A DNA stretch of 64,000 nucleotides from positions 186,001 to 250,000 of the forward strand of contig JAIVFH010000009.1 of the NCBI GenBank assembly GCA_025765595.1, in the 5' to 3' direction. Numbering within the stretch: position 1 is the stretch's first letter; each line of letters starts with the position of its first letter. This document shows positions 34,947 through 46,368 of the stretch, in pieces. This DNA comes from Obelidium mucronatum (Eukaryota > Chytridiomycota > Chytridiomycetes > Chytridiales > Chytriomycetaceae). The notes under the pieces are model-generated. The model searched no databases. It was given only the letters and a program-made list of their open reading frames with translations, and had not been told where the DNA came from. The translations under genes were made by a program, and so were the position numbers.

Positions 34947-37900
34947 TTATTCAAAGAAAGATCGAAGCATCGACGCGTTCGCGTCGCCAGTTTCATCAAC
35001 CATCTGCCCAAAGTGGGAATCGCGTTTCTCAATCAGCAAGTGTCGTGGCGTGTCGTACTCCAAAACCTGTCCGTCCCCAAGCACAAGAATCTTGGTGGAT
35101 CCAATAATGGTATTTAGTCGATGCGCAATCGTCAGTGTAGTTGCATCCTTGAATTCTTCCTGGATCGTCTTTTGAATCAACGCATCCGTGGCCATGTCGA
35201 CACTGGCGGTGCATTCATCCAATACAATAATCCGGGGTCGCTGTAAACACGCTCGCGCAAGACACAACAGCTGGCGTTGGCCAACGCTCACGTTTTCCGC
35301 GTTTTCCACCAGTTTGCACTCAAGCTTCCCTTCCATCTCTGATATCGCGTCCTTCATTCCACAGCGCTCAAGCACTCCCCAGATTTCATTGTCCGAAAAC
35401 CGGTTGGATGGATCCAGGTTGCTGCGCAGACTGCCAGAGAACAGAACCGGGTCCTGTGGAATAATAGCCAATGCCATTCGCAGATTGTGTAGGCGTAGCT
35501 TGGAAGTGTCCACTCCGTCAATCAGAATTTGGCCGCCTGCGAAGTCAACGATTCGGAAGAGGGCTTGCATCAGCGAAGACTTTCCGCTACCGGTTCTGTA
35601 ATCAACAAGTCGTTAAAAAATGGGATTTTGAAACCTCAAATACAAAGTTATTCTCACCTTCCAACGACTCCGATTTTCTCTCCACCACGAATTGCCACAT
35701 TCACACCCTTCAAAACAAGAGGCAAATTGGGCTGATACCTCATCTGCACATCCTTGAACTCAATATCCCCCTTCACCGGCCACTCTTTTGGTGGTTCATC
35801 TCCTCCTTGATCCTCAATCGGCAACTCTATATACTCCACAAGCCTTTCAACAGCGTTCAACTGCATCTCCACCTCCACGAGATGAAAAACAGTCATGTTC
35901 AATAAGGCCGTGCTTTGAAGCAGATACGATAAAGCCAGTCCGATTTTACTCGCATTGATTATAAACCTACTCGCAGCTGCATACAATGCCGCACAAAGAA
36001 CCAAGACATGCCCAATACACTCAAGCCGGAATTGAATCCAACGCTGCCCCGTAAAAAGCAAGTACATTGGCGACATATTGGCGTCCGTCAGTAAATGAGT
36101 CTTTTGGATGAATCTTGCTTCATCGTTGTAGGCGCGAATGGTTGATAGCCCAGACATGCATTCGGAAATATGGGCATACAGAGGTGAACGAGAAATGGAT
36201 TCAATACGCTTTAGTTCTCGCGATGTAGCGCGATACACGATTTGGATTCCGACGTACAAGGCAACCATTGGGATGAGAGCGGCAACAAAAACACCGGATG
36301 TAATGTAGGAGACTAATGCGAATGTGGATATTACTTGAAGGATGGCATAGAATAAAAGTCGCATGGCGTCGTAAATTGAATTATCGACTTGGTCAATGTC
36401 GCGAGAGAGGCGGTTGATGATTCGGCCGATTGGGGTTTGATCTTTTTTTTTTTTTTTTTACGTGTGAATATATCGAGGTTTTACCCAAACAAAAGAAAGA
36501 GAAGCCTTTTCTTACCGAAAAATGCAATTGGGTACTTCAAGATTCGAGAAAAGACGGCATCATGCAAACTTTTGGATGCTTGAATCCCGCCCACAGCAAA
36601 CAACAGAGAATACGCCAGCAGAGATAAAGCTTGTAGAACTGTCAATCCTGCATATGTCAACATGTATCCTTCCTTGCTCAACCCAGGATACGCAAATTGC
36701 GTCCATTCGACAAGCCAAATGTCATTGGCAAGACGAGAAGCTTGGGCAAAAAGCAGAGATGCAACAGTCACGAGCAGGAATGCATTGGATCCAGAGCTTT
36801 TAAAGTAGGACATGAAGACGGAAGAGCTGATTTTCCCGCTCTGGCGGACCTCTGCTTGCATTTGCGTGACGTGCTTCACAGGTTCACCGGATTCTCCAGT
36901 AGAAGCGTTTTCCTTTGAGGTTATTCTTTTCGTATTTTCGTCAGTTTTGGCCAGAGTCTTGGACGATTCCACTGCCTCTACTGGAGTTTCGTCTTCTCCA
37001 GTTTCACCACCATAGGCAGCCATCAGTTGTGCAAACTCTCCGTTGGCGGCAATCAAATCCGTGTATTTCCCTTGTTCAGCGATTTCTCCATTCTTTAGGA
37101 ACACCACCCAGTCACTCGCAGGGATATGGTGCAATTGATGGGTCACAAGCAACCGCGTCTTGGCAGCCAAAATCCCACAGATTCCTTCTTCAAAAATCTT
37201 GCGCCCAACATGCGAGTCAACAGCCGAAAGAGGATCTAAACCGAGGCAAGGAAACAAAAATATAATCAAAAATGCAGATATGTTGGCATCAAAAAAAAAA
37301 AAAAAAAAAAAAGCATGATTTCAAAACAAACCATCAAGCAACGCGATATCATGATCCGTATACATCAACCGCGCCAACGCAATCCTCTGTTTCTGTCCCC
37401 CACTCAAATTGATCCCACGTTCCCCGATTTCCGACAAATCGCCATTCGGAAGAATTTTGAAATCTTGTTGCAAGCAGGCTGCTTCCACAACAGCATGATA
37501 CCGCCCTGAGTCGAATTCCCTTCCAAATACTATATTTTCACGGACAGTGGCGTTTACAATCCAAGCTTGCTGTGCACAGTATCCGATCTTTCCATTGAAG
37601 GTTACGGTCCCTTGAACGCACTTGAGTTCGCCGATTAGAGAAGAGAGGAGGGAGGATTTCCCGCTACCAACGGCACCGACAATTGATGTGAGCCCGCCAA
37701 TGGGACAGTTTATAGTGATGTCTTTCAGTGTTGACTTGGGGTAGGGAAGTGGGCTGTCGACTTCAGACGCGATAAATTCAGAGTTTGGTTCAGATGCAGT
37801 GGTTGTCGATTCCCACAAGAACTCTGCGTTTGAAATTTGAACCCCAAAAGCCGCTGTTGGATCGATTGTGGCGGTGAATTCCACCTCTGGCGCATCAAAG

Positions 37901-38758
37901 AGCTCTTGAAGGCGATGTAGAGATATAAAACAGTCTCCAATATTTGAGAGATAGAGCGGTAACCACATGACGTGTTGGCGCAGCTGGATTCATTGAGCAA
38001 TATGTTTAAACCAAGGTCTCAATTATTACAAGGAGCTATTACCTGGTTAAATAAAGCGAGGGATGAAAAAATCTGTATCGGCCCCAAATCATCATGAAGC
38101 GCTCCATAAACAAGGAAAGTAATGCTCGCAGCAAATGCTGGAATAGCAAATCCCAAACAGGTAATAACACTACGAATGAAAGCAGCATTCCGAACAAGAA
38201 CCAATTCCTCCTGTTCTCGAATCTTGGACACATTCTTTATGAATTGCGTTTCCCAGCAAAAGTATTTGATGATTCGAATTCCTTGCAGGATTTCCGATGA
38301 CAGTTTGATTCGTTTGTCTGTGGTTGGGGCGATTAAGCCTCGAAGAACCATCAGCTTTTTGATCATGTATCCTTGTAATGGAAGACACGCAATGAGAAAC
38401 GCTGCGCCTGCTAATCCCGGGGCACTGTTTGTAATTTCTCATGTCAGATTTTCGCTTGTTGAGTTAAAACTCAAACTAGGACCAAAAAAAATTTACCCAA
38501 TAATAACCATCAATATGGCAATTGTCGTGAGGAAATATATGGGTGCTGTCCAGACCATTTGGAATTGTTGAAACGTTTGCTCGATTCGAGAAATGTCAGT
38601 GGAAACCAAGTTGGTGAGCTTTCCTGAGGAGAAGAGGGACCGGCCAACACCGTTCAGTCTCAACGACTTGCGATAGAGTGCTGAAATAAGCATTCCCTTC
38701 ACGCCGATTGCTACTTTAGATGAACGCTGGAATATTACAGCTGATGGACTTGGTTAGC

Positions 38759-38805
<47 letters not shown>

Positions 38806-39294
38806 TGTAATATTATGAAACTAACAATTCAGCATCGATGCCATCAATGTACACCAAAAGAATCCGAAAGCATATAAGAAAGCTGAGTACGCTGGCGGAG
38901 GATTGGGACCCTGAGAATCAACAATCACAGTCAAGAGACCCCGCATGAACAATGACGTCAGCGGCATGAATGCATCTCCAATAATCTTCACAATGCCCCA
39001 CAGCGGATAGTAAGCATACATTGCTGTTAAAGCCTTTGTAACTGTCTTTCGTTTGCCGGGAGGTTGGCTTGTATCTGCAGAGGCCTTCTCGTTGGCCTGA
39101 GCCAAGAGCGCTTCAAACTGTTCCACTAGCAACAGAGACCGCTGCGAGTCATCAATTGCGTATAGATCCTCCATTTCCAGCGGAGCTTTCCATCCTTTCT
39201 TGACAAGTTTGTCGAACCATGCGTTTGTCAGTTGAGATAAGAAGGAAGACTGGGCTTCTAAGCTTGGGAGGTGTGGTTGACTGATGTTCTGCAT
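34947..39294 (-). CDS. ABCC (short MRP-type) transporter A
   Basis: Full TMD1-NBD1-TMD2-NBD2 transporter without the extra N-terminal TMD0, in about seven exons. ATG 39294 (MQNISQPHLPSLEAQS) is preferred. The L0-like linker is followed by AWFDKLVKKGWKAPLEMEDL. NBD1 has Walker A GAVGSGKSS, signature INLSGGQKQRIALARLMY and Walker B IALLDDPLSAVDSHV, an Asp in place of the catalytic Glu, typical of ABCC. NBD2 has TGSGKSS, VSVGQRQLLCLARA and IIVLDECTASVD with the catalytic Glu. Introns interrupt Walker B of NBD1 and Walker A of NBD2. Family role: ATP-driven export of anionic conjugates or drugs at plasma membrane or vacuole. Intron 1 contains a 43-base A run (sense poly-T). Confidence 0.85.
38760..38802. 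repeat. Poly-A tract of about 43 bases (sense poly-T)
   Basis: Uninterrupted A homopolymer inside the first intron of ABC transporter A. It may have been length-compressed or expanded in assembly. Confidence 0.85.
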
Positions 39295-39467
39295 ATTTGT
39301 ACTTGTCGGCTCGAATTTGGCAGCCACGAACTCAGCCGTTTTATGGGAGATTTCTGGGTGTTTGAGTTGGCTTACGTCATTGAGTTGATGATATCACTGA
39401 ATTTATGGGCAATCCATGAAAAAAAAACAATTCGAAGATCTTAATAATTATAGGCCCACCAAATCCT

Positions 39468-42400
39468 CTATTCCAAAAACGAACGAAGCAACGATGCATT
39501 GGCGTCTCCAGTTTCATCCACCATCTGGCTAAAGTGGGAATCGCGTTTCTCAATCAGCAAGCGTCGTGGCGTGTCGTACTCTAAAACATGTCCTTCCCCA
39601 AGCACCAGAATCTTGGTGGATCCAATAATGGTATTCAGTCGATGTGCAATCGTCAGCGTAGTTGCATCTTTGAACTCTTCCTGGATCGTCTTTTGAATCA
39701 ACGCATCGGTGGCCATGTCGACACTGGCAGTGCATTCATCCAACACAATAATCCGGGGTCGCTGGAGACACGCTCGCGCAAGACACAACAACTGGCGTTG
39801 GCCAACGCTCACGTTTTCCGCGTTTTCCACCAGTTTGCATTCCAGCTTCCCTTCCATCTCTGATATCGCGTCCTTCATTCCACAGCGTTCAAGCACTCCC
39901 CAGATTTCATTGTCCGAGAACCTGTTGGATGGATCCAAGTTGCTGCGCAGACTGCCAGAGAACAGAACCGGGTCCTGTGGAATGATAGCCAATGCCGTTC
40001 GCAGATTGTGCAGGCGTAGCTTGGACGTGTCCACTCCGTCAATCAGAATTTGGCCGCCTGCGAGGTCAACGATTCGGAAGAGGGCTTGCATAAGCGAAGA
40101 CTTTCCGCTACCCGTTCTGTAAAATATTCGTTTGAGTACTTCCACCATGAAAGAACAAAAAAATGAAGTTATTCTCACCTTCCAACGACTCCGATTTTCT
40201 CTCCTCCACGAATCACCACATTCACACCCTTCAGAACAAGAGGCAAATTGGGCTGATACCTCATCTGCACATCCTTGAACTCAATATCTCCCTTCACCGG
40301 CCACTCTTTTGGTGGCTCCTCTCCTCCTTGATCCTCAATCGGTAACTCAATATATTCAACAAGCCTTTCGACCGCGTTTAACTGCATCTCCACTTCCACG
40401 AGATGAAAAACAGTCATATTTAACAGAGATGTACACTGTAACAGATACGACAAGGCCAATCCGATTTGGCTGGCATTCACTGTCTTTTGGCTGGCAGCAG
40501 CATACAGGGAGGCAGCCAAAACAAGGACATTTCCCATAGAATCAAGGCGGAATTGAATCCAACGCTGCCCCGTATAAAGCATATACAGTGGAGAAGAGTT
40601 GGCATCAACCAGGGCATGTGTTTTTTCAATGAAACGCGCTTCGTCGTTGTAGGCGCGGATTGTGGAGAGTCCGGACATGCATTCGGAAATGTGAGCGTAT
40701 AACGGTGACCGCGATATGGATTCAATGCGTTTGAGTTCTCGAGAAGTGCGTCTGTAAAATATTTGTATTCCTACGTATAGGCCAACTATCGGAACAAGCG
40801 CCGCCAAAAATGTGCCGCCCGTGACGTAGGCAACTAAGCTGACTGACGAAATAATCTGAAGCATGCCGTAAAAGAATAATCGCATGGCATCGTAAATGGA
40901 ATTGTCGACGTAATCGACATCACGGGATAAACGATTGATAATGCGGCCAATTGGAGTTTGATCTGTGAACACCAAAAAACGAATTAGAACTATCCATCGG
41001 AAAAGCATTCATACTTACCGAAAAATCCGACAGAGCATTTCATGATCCGAGAAAAGACAGCATCATGGAGCCGTTTGGATGATTCGATTCCTCCAATCGC
41101 AAATAAGAGCGAGTACGAAAGCAGGGAAAGGGACTGTAGAACAGTAAGACCGGCATAAATCAACATGTAACCTTCTTTGCTGAGCGCTGGGTATGCGAAC
41201 TGGGTCCATTCAACAAGCCAGATGTCATTGGCAAGTCTTGCCACTTGGGTAAAGAGCAGGGTGAACAGAGTTCCAATCAGAAACAAGTTTGACCCAGTGC
41301 TTTTAAAATACGACATAAACACAGCTGTACTGATGTGACCACTTTGCCTCGTTTCCGTTTGCATTTGAGTGATAGTATCTTGGGGATTATTCGCTGTTAC
41401 CACCAAAGGAGAATCAGATTCCTTCTCCAAGTTCTTGTCATCAGTATGAAAAAGTGTCGCAGAGGACTCCCCCTTCTCCAAAGGAGTGTCAACTTCCTCC
41501 TCTTCCCCAGTTTCACCTCCATAGGCCGCCATCAATTGGGCAAAATCCCCATTGGAGGAAATCAAATCCGCGTACTTTCCTTGTTCGGCAATTTCTCCAT
41601 TTTTAATCAACACAACCCAGTCACTCGCTGGGACGTGATGCAATTGATGAGTAACCAACAGCCGTGTTTTGGCGGCCAGAATTCCGCAGATTCCTTCTTC
41701 GAAGATCTTTCTACCAACATGTGAATCAACAGCGGAAAGAGGATCTATCAAAAGAAAGAAAATCAATACATTAAAACTGTTGCTTTATGGACTCAAGTTT
41801 GAAACACAAACCATCAAGCAGCGCAATATCATGATCGGTATACATCAGCCGCGCCAACGAGATCCGCTGTTTCTGCCCACCACTCAAATTGATTCCACGT
41901 TCCCCGATTTCCGATAAATCGCCGTTTGGAAGAATTTTAAAATCTTGCAATAGGCATGCTGCTTCAACAACCTTGGTGTACCGCTTCTCATCAAACGGTC
42001 TCCCAAACACAATGTTATCGCGGACAGTCGCGTTCACGATCCAAGCCTGCTGTGAGCAGTACCCTACTTTCCCGTTGAACGTTACGGTTCCCTTATTGCA
42101 TTTGAGTTCTGCAATCAAAGAAGAGAGAAGTGATGATTTGCCACTTCCTACAGCGCCGACGATGGAGGTCAGGCCTCCAGACGGACATTGCAAGTTAATG
42201 TTGCGGAGAGTGGCGGCGGGTTTAATTGTCGGTGTCAAAAGAACTTCATCGGAAGTTATAAACTGTTTTGTTGTCTCCTCGGCGACTTCGGGAGAATCAG
42301 AGTCCCAAACAAATTCCCCATCCTTGATTTCAACTCCAAAAGGGGCAGTGCGGTCGACAGATGCCTGGAAGTCTACTTCTGGGGCGTCAAATAGCTCCTG

Positions 42401-43730
42401 AAGGCGACGGAAAGAAATGAAACAATCTCCGATGTTGGATAAATGAACCGGCAGCCACATGACATGAATTCGCAGCTGAATTGATGAATATGTTCAATTC
42501 CAGGCCTGCTTCAAAAGATTGCGAACGTACCTGGCTGAATAAGGCCAACGACGAAAAGATTTGAACAGGACCCAAGTTATCATTCAATGCTCCGTACACT
42601 AGAAACGTGATGCTAGCAGCAAGTGCCGGAATCGCGAATCCCAAGCATTGGATAATGCTTCTTATAAAGGCGGCATTACGAACAAGGATTAGTTCCTCAT
42701 CTTTGCGGATATCCGATACTTTCTTCATGAATTGCGTTTCCCAGCTAAAATATTTGATTATTCGAATTCCTTGCAAGATTTCAGAGGACAGTTTGATTCT
42801 GTTGTCGGTTATAGGGGCTGTGAGACCCCGTAAAACCATAAGTCGTTTGATCATATAGCTTTGGAATGGGACACAGATAATCAGAAAGGCAACACCAGCC
42901 AAACCAGTTGCACTTTTGTGAAGGAAGAAAAATCAAGGAATCCAATCAAAGAAACAACTTACCCAATAATCACCATCAGAATAGTGATGGTCGTGATGAA
43001 ATAGAATGGCGCGGTCCACACCATTTGAAATTGTTGAAAGGCTCCTTCGATACTGTCGGTTGAAACCAGATTTGTCAGCTTTCCAGCAGAGAATCTAGCC
43101 CGACCCACACCATTCAAGCGCAGAGACTTCCGATAAACGGCTGCGGTAAGCATCCCTTTAACCCCAATTGCAAGTCTATAAGAGTGGTGAAATACCGTCG
43201 CTGCAATAAGGCATGGTTAACATGCATATTCAGAAATTGGTTATCAGGCACATACCACTCAATGTCAAAGACGTTGACATAAGCAAGAAGAATCCAACCG
43301 CATACAAAAACGCTTGATAAACAGGCGGAGGATCAGGACCTTGGGCAGCAACAATCGTCGTCAGCAGTGCACGCATAACAATTGAAGTAAAGTTCAAACA
43401 CAAGTCCCCAATAATCTTTCCAATTCCCCATAATGGATAAGCGCGATACATGCTAAGCACAGTGTTTCGCACGGTATGTCTTTCACGTGAAGGGTCGCCA
43501 GCACAGTTGGCATTTGCTTGGGCCAACAATGTTTCAAACCGAAGAACCAACAGCTCTGACTTCATTGAATCATCGATGCAGTACATGTCGTCCATTTCGA
43601 GTGGAGTCTTAAAACCCTTTCTGGCCAACGGGTTGAACCAAGAGAATGTCAGTTTCGACCAGAACGAAGCATCTGCTTCAACACTTGCGAGGTGTGGTTC
43701 GCTGATGGTAGTTTCTCTGCCTTTTTCCAT
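39468..43730 (-). CDS. ABCC (short MRP-type) transporter B
   Basis: Tandem paralogue of A with the same exon plan, start ATG 43730 (MEKGRETTISEPHLAS). The N-terminal linker reads LTFSWFNPLARKGFKTPLEM. NBD1 has GAVGSGKSS, INLSGGQKQRISLARLMY, and Walker B split by an intron. NBD2 has TGSGKSS, VSVGQRQLLCLARA and VLDECTASVD. TMD1 is the most divergent of the three copies and has lost two codons relative to A and C near 43053 (STD-SIEGAFQQ against STDISRIEQTFQQ). The NBD1-TMD2 linker is acidic (EEEVDTPLEKGESS). The NBD2 exon is almost identical in protein sequence to those of A and C. The stop lies 173 bp before the start of A. Confidence 0.85.
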
Positions 43731-43962
43731 TTGTTTTCACAGCTGAAGTGTGAATGCCGAATGCGCAATTGCGTCTTTTGTGATTTCAAATGGCTGTTTG
43801 ACACATATGCACGGGAAGTGGTGACATTTTGAGTGTTTATCAGATGTACAAAGAACATCCAAGATTCCCACGTAATTTGCTGTAATTTGTGAGGGTTTCA
43901 AAACCGTTTAGCCTTACTTGATTACAATTCTACTACTTTGTTTTTATTACAGCACAATGCAT

Positions 43963-46327
43963 CTACTCCAAAAACGAACGAAGCAACGATGCATTGGCGT
44001 CTCCAGTTTCATCCACCATTTTGCTAAAGTGGGAATCGCGATTCTCAATCAGCAAGCGTCGTGGCGTGTCATATTCCAAAACCTGTCCTTCCCCAAGCAC
44101 CAGAATCTTGGTGGATCCAATAATGGTATTCAGTCGATGCGCAATCGTCAGCGTAGTTGCATCCTTGAATTCCTCCTGGATCGTCTTTTGAATCAACGCA
44201 TCAGTGGCCATGTCAACACTGGCAGTGCATTCATCCAATACAATAATCCGGGGTCGCTGGAGACACGCTCGTGCAAGACACAACAGCTGGCGTTGTCCAA
44301 CACTGACGTTTTCCGCGTTTTCCACCAGTTTGCATTCCAGCTTCCCTTCCATCTCTGATATCGCGTCCTTCATTCCACAGCGCTCAAGCACTCCCCAGAT
44401 TTCATTGTCCGAAAACCGGTTGGAAGGATCCAAGTTACTGCGCAGACTGCCGGAGAACAGAACCGGGTCCTGAGGGATGATAGCCAATGCCGTTCGCAGA
44501 TTGTGCAGGCGTAGCTTGGATGTGTCCACTCCGTCAATCAGAATTTGGCCGCCTGCGAGGTCAACAATTCTGAAAAGAGCCTGCATTAGCGAAGACTTTC
44601 CGCTACCAGTTCTGTAAAATATTCGTTTGATTACTTCCACCATGAAAGAATGAAAGGCCAGAAAAAAAGGTAATTCTCACCTCCCAACAACTCCGATTTT
44701 CTCTCCACCACGAATCGCCACATTGACACCCTCCAAAACAAGAGGCAAATTCGGCTGATACCTCATCTTCACATCCTTGAACTCAATATCCCCTCTCACC
44801 GGCCACTCTTTTGGTGGTTCCTCTCCTCCTTGATCTTCAATCGGCAACTCCAAATACTCCACCAACCGCTCCACAGCATTCAACTGAATCTCGACTTCCA
44901 CAATCTGAAACACAGTCATATTCAACAAAGCCGTGCATTGCAACAGATACGACAAAGCCAACCCAATCTGACTCGGATTAATCGTTGCCCGACTCGCAGC
45001 CGCATACATGGCCGCCGACAGCACCAACACATTCCCAATACAATCCAACCTGAATTGAATCCATCTCTGCCCCGTAAAAAGCATATACATGGGAGAAGAA
45101 TTGGCGTCCACCAAGACATGAGTTTTATGAATAAACCGCGACTCATCATTATAAGCGCGGATCGTAGAAAGTCCAGACATGCATTCGGAAATATGAGCGT
45201 ATAACGGGGACCGAGAGATGGATTCGATGCGTTTCAGTTCTCGTGAAGTTGCGCGGTAGATGATTTGGATTCCAACGTAGATTGCAATCATGGGGATGAG
45301 GGCGGCGATGAAGACTCCACCTGTGATGTAGGAAACGAGACTGAAGGCTGAGATTACTTGGAGAATCGAGTAGAAGAGGAGGCGGATGGCGTCGTAGATG
45401 GAGTTGTCGACGTAGTCAACGTCTCGGGAGAGGCGGTTGACGATTCGGCCGATGGGTGTTTGATCTATGTCGCAGAACAGATTAAATAAAGAAAAAAATA
45501 AAAAGGTAGAAACAGCTTATGGCTTACCGAAAAATCCGACTGAGCATTTCATGATTCGAGAAAAGACTGCATCGTGTAAACTCTTGGATGCTTGAATCCC
45601 ACCAACAGCAAACAGTAGCGAATAAGTCAACAGAGATAGCGCTTGAAGCACCGTCAACCCAGCATACGTCAACATGTATCCTTCTTTACTCAAACCCGGA
45701 TACGCAAACTGAGTCCATTCGACAAGCCAAATATCATTAGCCAGACGTGCAGCTTGGGTAAACACCAGAGAAGTAAGAGTCACGAGCAAGAATACGTTGG
45801 ATCCAGAGCTCTTGAAGTACGACATGAATACGGAAGAACTGATTTTCCCATTCTGACGGATCTCCACTTGCATCTGAGTAACATGTTTTGCGGGTTCGGG
45901 GACATCTTTGCCAGCAGCGGAAGTTTCTTCGGTGGACTTCTTTTCCTTCTTCTCGTCGATCGTTGCAGAGGACTCTCCCTTCTCCAAAGAGGTGTCGACT
46001 TCCTCCTCTTCTTCTCCGGTTTCACCACCATAGGCAGCCATCAGTTGTGCAAACTCTCCGTTGGCTGCAATCAAATCCGTGTATTTCCCTTGTTCAGCGA
46101 TTTCTCCATTCTTGAGAAACACGACCCAATCACTTGCTGGGACATGATGCAATTGATGGGTTACAAGCAATCGCGTCTTGGCAGCCAAAATCCCACAGAT
46201 TCCTTGCTCGAAGATCTTGCGCCCAACATGTGAGTCAACAGCAGACAGGGGATCTTAAAAAGAGAAAGAAAGAAAGAAAGAAAGAATTGTGAGTACTGTG
46301 CGGCCATCAAAGTAACCCTAAAAAAAC

Positions 46328-46368
<41 letters not shown>

